Shown: positions 5,499 through 11,210 of the stretch, one piece after another
Layout: each line of letters begins with the position of its first letter
Numbering within the stretch: position 1 is the stretch's first letter
From: an uncultured Anaerolineales bacterium
GTDB taxonomy: Bacteria; Chloroflexota; Anaerolineae; Anaerolineales; Villigracilaceae
Assembly: GCA_938008865.1 (NCBI GenBank)
Contig: CALLJA010000086.1
Span: 1-11,210 of the forward strand
Direction of reading: 5' to 3'
Length of the DNA: 11,210 nt
The notes under the pieces: model-generated
Database searches by the model: none
Told to the model about the DNA's origin: nothing
What the model saw: only the letters and a program-made list of their open reading frames with translations
Translations under genes and position numbers: made by a program

Positions 5499-5588
5499 CA
5501 TGACCCTCCGTGTGGGACTTATTTGAGCGCCCGTGTTGTTCGATTTAATCGTATCCGCCCCCACCTTTGAAAAACGGAGAAATTCCCC

Positions 5589-6926
5589 ATGCCTGTCCCT
5601 TTTGTTTCCAAGCGCGCCCCCATCTATGCCGACGTTCCCGATGAAAAGTGGAACGACTGGCGCTGGCAGTTGAGCCACCGCCTGAACAGCCTGGAAGAGA
5701 TCGAAAAGGTCATCCCGCTGACCGAATCTGAGCGCAAGGCGCTCCAGACGCAGGGCCTGTTCCGCGTGGACGTGACGCCCTACTTCATCTCGCTGATCGA
5801 CCCGGACGACCCGAACGACCCCACCCGTTTGCAGATCATCCCGCGCGCGGAGGAGATGAAATCCTTCACCGCCATGATGGAAGACTCGCTGGCCGAAGAC
5901 CGCCATTCGCCCGTGCCTGGCCTGGTCCACCGCTACCCGGACCGCGTGCTGATGCTGGTCACCACCCAGTGCGCCTCGTACTGCCGCTACTGCACGCGCT
6001 CGCGCATCGTCGGCGACCCGAGCCAGACCTTCTCGCAGGCCGAATTCGACATGCAGATCGAGTATCTCAAGCGTACGCCGCAGGTGCGCGACGTGCTGCT
6101 CTCGGGCGGCGACCCGCTGGTGCTTGCGCCCAAGATCCTCGAACAGATCCTCGGCCGCCTGCGTGAGATTCCCCACATCGAGATCATCCGCATCGGCTCG
6201 CGCGTGCCGGTCTTCATGCCGATGCGCGTCACCCAGGAACTGGTGGACATGCTGGCCAAGTACCACCCGCTGTGGATGAACATCCACGTCAACCACCCGA
6301 ACGAGATCAGCCTGGAACTGGAACAGGCCTGCGACCGTCTGACTCGTGCAGGCATTCCACTCGGCAACCAGTCGGTGCTGCTGGCGGGCGTGAACGACAA
6401 CGTCCACATCCAGCGCAAACTCGTGCAGGATTTGGTACGCATCCGTGTACGCCCGTACTACCTGTACCAGTGCGACCTGGTGGAGGGCGCGGGCCATTTC
6501 CGCACACCCGTGGCCAAGGGTATCGAGATCATGGAAGGCCTGCGCGGCCACACCTCGGGGTACGCCGTGCCCCAATACATCGTGGATGCGCCTGGCGGCG
6601 GCGGCAAGATTCCGCTCATGCCGAATTACCTGCTGAGCATGTCCGACCACAAGGTCGTGCTGCGCAACTACGAAGGCTACGTCACCACCTACGAGGAGCC
6701 GACCGACTACATCCCGTCTGATGCGGCCAAATTCAAGGGCCTCAAACGCCCCGAGCCGGGCCAGACGGGCATCCACGGCCTGTTGGATGGCGAGGACCTG
6801 TTCATCAAACCCGAAGGCTTCGACGAGATCCACGACCGTCAGGGCATCCAGCACCGCTTGAAGGACGAGAGCAAGTGGAAGCCGCTGGGGATCGGGTCCG
6901 GTCAGTCTGACCCATCCACGCCATAA
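5589..6926 (+). CDS. kamA: Lysine 2,3-aminomutase family protein (KamA; radical SAM, PLP)
   Basis: A 445-residue radical-SAM, PLP-dependent aminomutase that interconverts alpha- and beta-lysine in the cytoplasm. The [4Fe-4S] motif is CASYCRYC (Cys128, Cys132, Cys135); SAM contact GGDP is at 173-176; the PLP Lys is Lys340 in DAPGGGGKIPLMPNY (333-347). With a constant offset of 3 from the clostridial enzyme, the substrate-binding residues are kept: Arg137, Asp296 (in QCDL) and Asp333. This favours lysine over glutamate as substrate. The zinc-site cysteines of the clostridial enzyme (268, 375, 377, 380) are absent: Asn271 replaces the first, and the region after 370 has no Cys. A different 70-residue tail follows. 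The start has GGAGA 8 bases upstream. EpmB-type enzymes are shorter (about 340) and lack the C-terminal part. No beta-lysine acetyltransferase gene lies nearby. Three lipoprotein genes follow without a terminator. Confidence 0.88.
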   Translation: MPVPFVSKRAPIYADVPDEKWNDWRWQLSHRLNSLEEIEKVIPLTESERKALQTQGLFRVDVTPYFISLIDPDDPNDPTRLQIIPRAEEMKSFTAMMEDSLAEDRHSPVPGLVHRYPDRVLMLVTTQCASYCRYCTRSRIVGDPSQTFSQAEFDMQIEYLKRTPQVRDVLLSGGDPLVLAPKILEQILGRLREIPHIEIIRIGSRVPVFMPMRVTQELVDMLAKYHPLWMNIHVNHPNEISLELEQACDRLTRAGIPLGNQSVLLAGVNDNVHIQRKLVQDLVRIRVRPYYLYQCDLVEGAGHFRTPVAKGIEIMEGLRGHTSGYAVPQYIVDAPGGGGKIPLMPNYLLSMSDHKVVLRNYEGYVTTYEEPTDYIPSDAAKFKGLKRPEPGQTGIHGLLDGEDLFIKPEGFDEIHDRQGIQHRLKDESKWKPLGIGSGQSDPSTP

Positions 6927-6941
6927 TTTTCAGGAGAAAAA

Positions 6942-7565
6942 ATGACATTCAAACCAAACAAGCTGATTTCCTTTTTGCTGGCGGCGGTCTTTGCGCTGTC
7001 TGCCTGCACCCCGCAGGCTGCGCCCGCCACCGTCGACGCGAATGAGATCGCCGGGCAGGTGATGACCGCCGTGGCGGCCACCGTGGCCGTCGGGCAGACG
7101 CAGACCCAGGCGGCCCAGCCGACCGCCACTTTCACCTTCACGCCCGCGCCGCCCACTGAGACGGCCATCCTGCCGACCGCCACGCCGTTTGTCATCCCCA
7201 CCTCCACCCGCTCCTCCAGCGGCGGCGGGAGCGGCGGAGCGGCCACCTACTCCTATTCCTGCGATCCCGACATCAGCAAGCGCCCGCGTGACAACGCCGC
7301 CTTCAAGCCGGGTGACAGCTTCGACGTCAAGTGGACCATCGTCAACACCGGCACCGCCACCTGGGAAGCCGGTTACGACCTGGTCTATTACAGCGGCCCG
7401 CAGTTGACCGGCGCCACCTATTTCGAATTGCCGCGCATGAAGCCCGGCGACAAGTGGTCCATCGTGATGGATGCCGCCGCGCCCATGGAAAGAGGCAATT
7501 ACGTGATGACCTGGAAGTTGCAGGGTGGGTTCTGCTATCCGTACGTTGCCATCACCGTGGAATAG
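6942..7565 (+). CDS. Lipoprotein with NBR1-like Ig domain, first of three tandem paralogues
   Basis: A 207-residue predicted lipoprotein. The signal peptide (Lys4, Lys7, hydrophobic core) ends in lipobox LSAC with Cys22. An alanine/threonine-rich, probably helical segment follows (30-58), then a Pro/Thr linker (59-90), a Ser/Gly hinge (91-101) and an Ig-like beta domain (103-207). The domain resembles the NBR1 (next to BRCA1) central Ig domain: FKPGDSFDVKWTIVNTGTAT (121-140), W141, then MKPGDKWSIVMDAAAP (166-181) and GNYVMTWKLQ (185-194). Cys107 and Cys198 sit at the domain edges and could bridge its ends. AGGAG lies 5 bases before the ATG, only 15 bases after kamA. It probably acts on the outer face of the membrane; the ligand is unknown. 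Confidence 0.85.
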   Translation: MTFKPNKLISFLLAAVFALSACTPQAAPATVDANEIAGQVMTAVAATVAVGQTQTQAAQPTATFTFTPAPPTETAILPTATPFVIPTSTRSSSGGGSGGAATYSYSCDPDISKRPRDNAAFKPGDSFDVKWTIVNTGTATWEAGYDLVYYSGPQLTGATYFELPRMKPGDKWSIVMDAAAPMERGNYVMTWKLQGGFCYPYVAITVE

Positions 7566-7595
7566 GTCCGCGGCGATGAGCGAAAGGGTCAGTTT

Positions 7596-8402
7596 GTGAG
7601 CACATCCCGGCGTGTCTGGTGGGTCCTGGCGGCCGCGCTGACCGGCTTTGCGTGCGCGCCGACCCTGTCCGCCGCGCCCACGCTCGACCCGTTCTCCCTG
7701 AATACAGCCATTGCGCAGACGGCGGGTGCGGCCTCCGCACAGACAGCCGCCGTCGCGCAAGGCCCGTCTCAGCCTGCGCCGCTCGTGACGGAAGGCCCCA
7801 CCCTCGACCCCGCCGCGTTCCAGACAGCGATTGTGCAGACCGTAGAAGCCGCCGCCGCGCAGACGCAGGCCCTGATCCCCAACACCCTCACGCCCAGCGT
7901 AACCCCATTCCCCACCTGGACACCCTCGATCACACCCAGCCCTACGCGCACCTTTGTGATCACCATCCCGCCGACTTCCACGCGGCCTGGCGCAGTCCCC
8001 ACCAAAAGGAATGGTGGGGGCGGGGGGGGCGGCGACGATGGCGGCGGCTCGACCTCACCGTATTCCTGCAAGGCGCTGCGCGTTTCGCCCGCCAACGATT
8101 CCATCCTCCCCCCCGACACGCAGTTTGAAGTGGTCTGGCTGGTGAAGAACAAAGGCTCGAACTGGGCCAAGCGGACTGCGCGCCTGGGCTACGTGGAAGG
8201 CCTCCTGATCCCGTTGGTGCGAGACAGGGACCTGCCCCCGCTTTCCCAGTTCGATGTCAGCGGCGGCGACGTTCTATACACGCCACCCGTGATGATGAAG
8301 ACCCCGTCCAAGCCGGGCATATATTCCACACTGTGGCGCGTGTACGTCGAGAGTTCCCCGGCCTGCAACCTGGGGCTGACCATCGTCGTAAAGCAGCCGT
8401 AG
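7596..8402 (+). CDS. Lipoprotein with NBR1-like Ig domain, second paralogue
   Basis: A 268-residue predicted lipoprotein with the same architecture as its neighbours. The signal peptide ends in TGFAC (Cys20). Two copies of a 26-residue PTLDP-led helical repeat (28-53 and 68-93) are followed by a Pro/Thr linker (94-138), a poly-Gly/Asp hinge (140-151) and an Ig-like domain (155-268). Cys158 and Cys257 match the cysteine pair of the other two paralogues. The domain is more divergent here: VVWLVKNKGSNW (179-190) and SKPGIYSTLWRVY (238-250) mark it. The start is a GTG, supported by AAAGGG 7 bases upstream and by direct entry into the signal peptide. The hinge is encoded by a G5-C-G8 tract (8016-8029), a possible slippage site. 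The gap to the preceding lipoprotein is 30 bases. Confidence 0.82.
   Translation: MSTSRRVWWVLAAALTGFACAPTLSAAPTLDPFSLNTAIAQTAGAASAQTAAVAQGPSQPAPLVTEGPTLDPAAFQTAIVQTVEAAAAQTQALIPNTLTPSVTPFPTWTPSITPSPTRTFVITIPPTSTRPGAVPTKRNGGGGGGGDDGGGSTSPYSCKALRVSPANDSILPPDTQFEVVWLVKNKGSNWAKRTARLGYVEGLLIPLVRDRDLPPLSQFDVSGGDVLYTPPVMMKTPSKPGIYSTLWRVYVESSPACNLGLTIVVKQP
7677..7874 (+). repeat. Two-copy helical repeat in the second lipoprotein
   Basis: Two 26-residue units, 7677-7754 and 7797-7874, each begin PTLDP and continue with the pattern TAI-Q-T--AA-AQT-A. They are separated by a 14-residue spacer. The same unit occurs twice in the next gene and once, more loosely, in the previous gene (about 7029-7112). 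Confidence 0.75.
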
Positions 8403-8427
8403 TGACGGCCTCTGAAAGGGTTGAGCC

Positions 8428-9252
8428 ATGAGCAACAAAAAACGGATTGGATTGGTCCTGCTGGCCGCGTTGATCGGCTTTTCGTGCGCGCCTACTCTTT
8501 CACCGGCGCTCGCACCCACGCTGGATCCGCTTTCGATGAGCACCGCCATCGCCCAGACCGCCGGCGCGGCCTCCGCCCAGACGGCAGTGGTGGACCAGCC
8601 TGAGGTCCAGGCTTCGCCGGCTGTGGTCGCGGCCGGGCCCACGCTCGATCCGCTCTCGCTGAACACGGCCATCGCGCAAACTGCCGCGGTCGCCGCCTCG
8701 CAGACCGCCGCACTGATCCCCAATACCCTGACCCCCTCGGCAACGCTGCCTCCGACCGAGACGCCCTCGATCACCCCCTCGCCAACCGCAACCTTCATCC
8801 TGGTCATCCCGACCAACACCGCGTTCAAGGTGGATATTCCCAAGCCCACCGCCACGAAGAAGGGCAAGAAAGGCAAGGATGACGGCGGCGGTGGAGGGGG
8901 AGGCGGTGGCAGCAAGGAGCAGAAGACCTACACGTGCAGTGTGCTGTCGGTCAGTCCGGCCAATTACTCGATCATCCCGGTCAACCAGCTTTTCACCGTG
9001 CAGTGGACGGTAAAGAACACGGGCGACACCTGGGATGCGAACAGCGTGGACCTGGTGCCGGTCGAGGGCAACCTCATCCGCCTGACGGACGGTTACGACC
9101 TGGTTAATGGCGTCGATTCGGGCAAGACGATCATCCTGCCGGGCGTGGCCATGCTCGCCCCGTCCACGCCGGGGAAATACGGAACCCACTGGCGCTTGAT
9201 GCGCGGCGAAGCACAATTCTGTGACATGTACCTGATCGTCAATGTAGAATAG
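8428..9252 (+). CDS. Lipoprotein with NBR1-like Ig domain, third paralogue
   Basis: A 274-residue predicted lipoprotein, clearly the closest relative of the gene just upstream. The signal peptide (Lys4, Lys5, Arg6) ends in IGFSC (Cys20). Two PTLDP-led helical repeats (30-55, 71-96) are followed by a Pro/Thr linker (97-141), a Lys-rich stretch KKGKKGKDD (144-152), a nine-Gly hinge (153-161) and an Ig-like domain (167-274). Domain marks are FTVQWTVKNTGDTW (189-202) and STPGKYGTHWRLM (246-258). Cys170 and Cys265 are the conserved pair. AAAGGG lies 7 bases before the ATG, exactly as in the upstream paralogue. The gap is 25 bases, and a strong terminator follows 16 bases after the stop. The basic stretch is unique to this copy and could contact a negatively charged surface. 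Confidence 0.84.
   Translation: MSNKKRIGLVLLAALIGFSCAPTLSPALAPTLDPLSMSTAIAQTAGAASAQTAVVDQPEVQASPAVVAAGPTLDPLSLNTAIAQTAAVAASQTAALIPNTLTPSATLPPTETPSITPSPTATFILVIPTNTAFKVDIPKPTATKKGKKGKDDGGGGGGGGGSKEQKTYTCSVLSVSPANYSIIPVNQLFTVQWTVKNTGDTWDANSVDLVPVEGNLIRLTDGYDLVNGVDSGKTIILPGVAMLAPSTPGKYGTHWRLMRGEAQFCDMYLIVNVE
8515..8715 (+). repeat. Two-copy helical repeat in the third lipoprotein
   Basis: Two 26-residue units, 8515-8592 and 8638-8715, both start PTLDPLS and continue TAIAQTA. They are conspicuously similar at DNA level as well. The 15-residue spacer is variable in sequence. Confidence 0.75.
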
Positions 9253-9268
9253 AAATTTCCCCGCATAT

Positions 9269-9301
9269 AAAAATCCCTGCGTTGGCCGCAGGGATTTTTT
9301 T
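9269..9301. terminator. Strong bidirectional terminator at the end of the kamA-lipoprotein operon
   Basis: A perfect 13-bp stem (9269-9281 with 9287-9299; core ATCCCTGCG / CGCAGGGAT) has a 5-base loop and a seven-T run (9295-9301) on the plus strand. On the minus strand the A run also supplies T residues, so it can end the small membrane-protein gene too, whose stop is at 9320. Confidence 0.9.
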
Positions 9302-9319
9302 GCGAATTGAGGAAGGCGA

Positions 9320-9619
9320 TTAGGAAGCGGGCGGCAACGGTTCATCGCTGACGGGCACGGTGGCGGCGGGCTTCTTGCGCAGGGTCAGAAAGCCGACCAC
9401 GATGGGAATTGCGATGAAGATGATGCCCACGCACAGGCCGCCCAACCCCGCGAACAGCGCGGACTGGGGGTCGCTGCTGCCGTTAATGTCAATGTCCGCA
9501 CCGGGCATGAAACTGACCGCGGCGGAGGTGATGCCCCAACACAGCGAGGCCAGGCCCGGGCAGCCGCAAAAGATCACGGCGACTACAGTGGCAATGATGC
9601 CGGTATTCTTGTTGCTCAT
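9320..9619 (-). CDS. Small two-helix membrane protein, hypothetical
   Basis: A 99-residue protein of unknown function. Two hydrophobic segments are visible: about 7-38, containing FCGCPGLASLCWG (17-29), and about 54-79 (ALFAGLGGLCVGIIFIAIPI and on). A polar, acidic loop (40-52) and a short polar C-tail (80-99) complete it. The Cys-Gly-Cys-Pro-Gly motif lies inside the first segment. The start at 9619 is chosen over a longer open frame to 9784 because AGGAG lies 9 bases upstream and the extra 55 residues would run through the pheT terminator and the pheT coding region. It has its own candidate promoter and ends 18 bases before a bidirectional terminator, so it is a single-gene unit. Confidence 0.75.
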   Translation of the reverse strand: MSNKNTGIIATVVAVIFCGCPGLASLCWGITSAAVSFMPGADIDINGSSDPQSALFAGLGGLCVGIIFIAIPIVVGFLTLRKKPAATVPVSDEPLPPAS

Positions 9620-9655
9620 GATTTCAAGCTCCTCATTAAATTTTTGGTTGCTGTC

Positions 9656-9684
9656 AGTATACAGAAAATAAAAATGGGGCGCAA
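9656..9684 (-). promoter_or_regulatory. Candidate promoter of the small membrane-protein gene
   Basis: On the minus strand TTGCGC (9684-9679) and TATACT (9661-9656) are 17 bases apart; the -10 matches the consensus at 5/6, the -35 only at 3/6. The -35 and spacer overlap the pheT terminator stem. Confidence 0.4.
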
Positions 9685-9704
9685 GAATATCCTGCGCCCC
9701 ATTT
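9664..9704 (-). terminator. Rho-independent terminator of pheT
   Basis: A perfect 12-bp stem (AAATGGGGCGCA, 9672-9683, with TGCGCCCCATTT, 9693-9704) has a 9-base loop. On the minus strand it is followed by a T-rich run (ATTTTTATTTTC). It begins 3 bases after the pheT stop codon. Confidence 0.85.
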
Positions 9705-9707
9705 GTC

Positions 9708-11210
9708 CTAGCTGCGCAGTTTCGCGCCCACTTCCTGCTCCAGCCGTTTGACGATCTTGTTGCGGATCGCAGCGGCTTCGGCATCGGTCATGGTCTTGTC
9801 CGATTGGTAGGTCAGATTGTAGGCCAGCGACTTCTTGCCTGCGCCGAGCTTCTCGTCGCGGTAGACGTCGAACAGGCGCACGGCGCTGACGCTCCTGCCG
9901 CCCGTCTGCTTGATCAGCGCTTCGACGCGCGCGGCGGGCACCGACTCGTCCACGATGACGGCGATGTCTTCGAAGACGGGCGGGAACTCGGGCACGGGCA
10001 CGATGCCGTAGGCGGGGCTGGCGGCGCGCAGCGCGTCGAGGTCGAAGTCGGCCACGAGGATGGGCGCATCCCCAACCTCATATTTTTCCTTGACCAGCGG
10101 GTGCAACTCTCCGAACACGCCAACGGTCTGTCCGTTGACCTTGACCTCGGCGGCCTTGCCTGGATGCAGGTAGTTGACGGAGTCGACTGGGGCGTAGGAA
10201 ACGTCCGTGAAACGGAGCCCAGCCAACATCAGTTCGATGCGGCCCTTGAGGTCGAAGAAGTCCATCGCGGGGGAGTCCTTCACGTCCCAGGCGGAGGCCA
10301 GGCGGCGGCCCGTCATCACGATGGCCAGTTTGCGCGGCTCGTTGGGAAGCTCGCCTTTGCGCGGCTCGAAGACAGGACCAACCTCGAACAACGAGAGTGA
10401 CTCGGCACGCGCGTTCTTCTCGGCGATCTCCAGCACCGACGCGACCAGGCTGCGGCGCAGGGTGGTGCGCTCGGGCGTGATCGGGTTGGCGATGCGCGTG
10501 TACTCGTCGAAGCGGACCAGACGGCCTTCACGCTCGGGCGAGGTCATGCGATAGGTGACGACCTCCTGAATGCCGAGGCTGACGAGCAGGTCGCGCAGGT
10601 GCTCCTCCCACTCGTGGACGGGGTTGCCGATCTGCGGCGGGAGCGGATCGGAGATGCGCGTTTCGGGGATGCGGTCGTAGCCGTAGCTGCGGGCCACCTC
10701 TTCGAGTACGTCCGCCACGCCGACCACGCCTTCGCCGATGTCGAGGCGATGAGGTGGGGTCTTGACTGTGACGGTCTCGCCGTGGATGCTGCATTCGAAT
10801 TCGAGATGACCGAGCAATTCGGCGATCTCTTTGGCGGAAAGTTCGATGCCGAGCAGTCGCTTGACTTCCTTCGGCGTGATGTCGACCACTACATCCTTGG
10901 GCGGCAGCGGATAGTTGTCCACCAGACCCGGGGCGACGGCGCCGCCCGACCATTCGGCCATCAGTTGCAGGCCGCGGCGCACGCCCATCTCGGCCAGGGC
11001 GGGATGCACTCCGCGCGAGAAGCGGAACGAGGCCTCGGACGGCAGGTTGTGTTGCTTGGCCGTGCGGCGGATGTTGATGAAGTTCCAGGCCGCGCCTTCG
11101 AGCAGGATGTTAACGCTGGTAGGCGCCACTTCGGATTCGGCGCCACCCATCACACCTGCCAGCGAGAGCGAACCTTTTTCGTCGCAGACCAGCACGTTCG
11201 AGGCGGTCAG
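9708..11210 (-). CDS. pheT: Phenylalanine--tRNA ligase beta subunit (5' part missing)
   Basis: The beta subunit of the alpha2-beta2 cytoplasmic enzyme that charges tRNA-Phe. The frame is open to the window edge at 11210, giving the last 500 residues of a protein that is usually about 800. In fragment numbering: the end of the B3/4 domain (GVMGG near 19-23, then EASFRFSRGVHPALAE at 59-74), the B5 domain (about 105-180, DITPKEVKRLLGIE, then RLDIGEGVVGVADVLEEVAR and YGYDRIP), the catalytic-like core (about 195-400, with EVVTYRMTSPE and NPITPERTTLRRSLV), and the anticodon-binding FDX-ACB domain (402-500, PEFPPVFEDIAVIVDE to LFDVYRDEKLGAGKKSLAYN). The N-terminal EMAP-like domain is outside the window. 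No frameshift or missing block is seen. pheS is presumably upstream, beyond the edge. Confidence 0.97.
   Translation of the reverse strand: MTASNVLVCDEKGSLSLAGVMGGAESEVAPTSVNILLEGAAWNFINIRRTAKQHNLPSEASFRFSRGVHPALAEMGVRRGLQLMAEWSGGAVAPGLVDNYPLPPKDVVVDITPKEVKRLLGIELSAKEIAELLGHLEFECSIHGETVTVKTPPHRLDIGEGVVGVADVLEEVARSYGYDRIPETRISDPLPPQIGNPVHEWEEHLRDLLVSLGIQEVVTYRMTSPEREGRLVRFDEYTRIANPITPERTTLRRSLVASVLEIAEKNARAESLSLFEVGPVFEPRKGELPNEPRKLAIVMTGRRLASAWDVKDSPAMDFFDLKGRIELMLAGLRFTDVSYAPVDSVNYLHPGKAAEVKVNGQTVGVFGELHPLVKEKYEVGDAPILVADFDLDALRAASPAYGIVPVPEFPPVFEDIAVIVDESVPAARVEALIKQTGGRSVSAVRLFDVYRDEKLGAGKKSLAYNLTYQSDKTMTDAEAAAIRNKIVKRLEQEVGAKLRS

Noticed and set aside
5409..6854. Minus-strand open frame of 481 codons opposite kamA
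   Set aside because: It mirrors the well-supported kamA gene, has the Val/Asp/Arg/His-rich, motif-free composition of GC-rich antisense frames, and lacks a recognisable start signal.
8500..9345. Minus-strand open frames opposite the lipoproteins (also 8274-8915, 7769-8170 and 6930-7760)
   Set aside because: They are shadows of repetitive, GC-rich lipoprotein coding sequence; poly-Pro and poly-Arg content follows from the Gly hinges and helical repeats on the other strand.
9620..9784. N-terminal extension of the small membrane protein
   Set aside because: It would start inside pheT and read through the pheT terminator; the internal ATG at 9619 has a good ribosome-binding site.
1..11210. Mobile element, CRISPR, tRNA or prophage content
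   Set aside because: No transposase, integrase, terminal inverted repeats, spacer-repeat array or cloverleaf was seen; all sizeable frames are explained by chromosomal-type genes.

Overview
The window looks like chromosomal DNA of a GC-rich bacterium, most likely an Anaerolineae member of the Chloroflexota. This is inferred from content, not from a database match. The clues are three lipoproteins of the type 'lipobox - alanine/threonine-rich helix - Pro/Thr linker - NBR1-like Ig domain', a small membrane protein with a Cys-Gly-Cys-Pro-Gly motif, and an OleC-type ligase next to a DegV protein. No tRNA, rRNA, CRISPR array, insertion sequence or phage gene was seen. Coding density is high and every gap is under 300 bases.

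Layout. (1) 1-1359, plus strand: the last 17 codons of a gene resembling the DnaK C-terminus, then a secreted PQQ-type sugar dehydrogenase lipoprotein closed by a strong terminator. (2) 1441-1727, plus strand: a CRP/FNR-like palindrome in front of a 72-residue Cys/His-rich orphan. (3) 1794-1864: two hairpins separating convergent genes. (4) 5303 down to 1887, minus strand: DegV fatty-acid-binding protein, mini-GNAT acetyltransferase, OleC-like AMP-forming ligase, and a hemerythrin-fold protein that has lost most of its iron ligands. The gaps are 66, 9 and 27 bases, so this reads as an operon, perhaps with a second internal promoter. (5) 5412-9301, plus strand: a near-consensus promoter, a leader of about 140 bases, kamA (lysine 2,3-aminomutase family) and three tandem NBR1-domain lipoproteins, with no terminator until 9269-9301. 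(6) 9710 down to 9320, minus strand: a small two-helix membrane protein with its own candidate promoter. (7) 11210-9708, minus strand: pheT (phenylalanyl-tRNA synthetase beta subunit), cut by the window edge and ended by a strong terminator.

How the genes may work together. The minus-strand cluster has a lipid theme: DegV/FakB proteins hold a fatty acid, and OleC-type enzymes adenylate 3-hydroxy fatty acids to make beta-lactones. The usual partners (FakA kinase, OleA/B/D) are not here. The plus-strand cluster joins a cytoplasmic amino-acid mutase to three envelope lipoproteins. The lipoproteins share architecture and a conserved cysteine pair, and the last two are clearly a tandem duplication that includes the ribosome-binding site. 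I recognise no published system that matches either cluster. The best leads for something undescribed are the ligand-less hemerythrin-fold protein behind the lone OleC, and the kamA-lipoprotein array.
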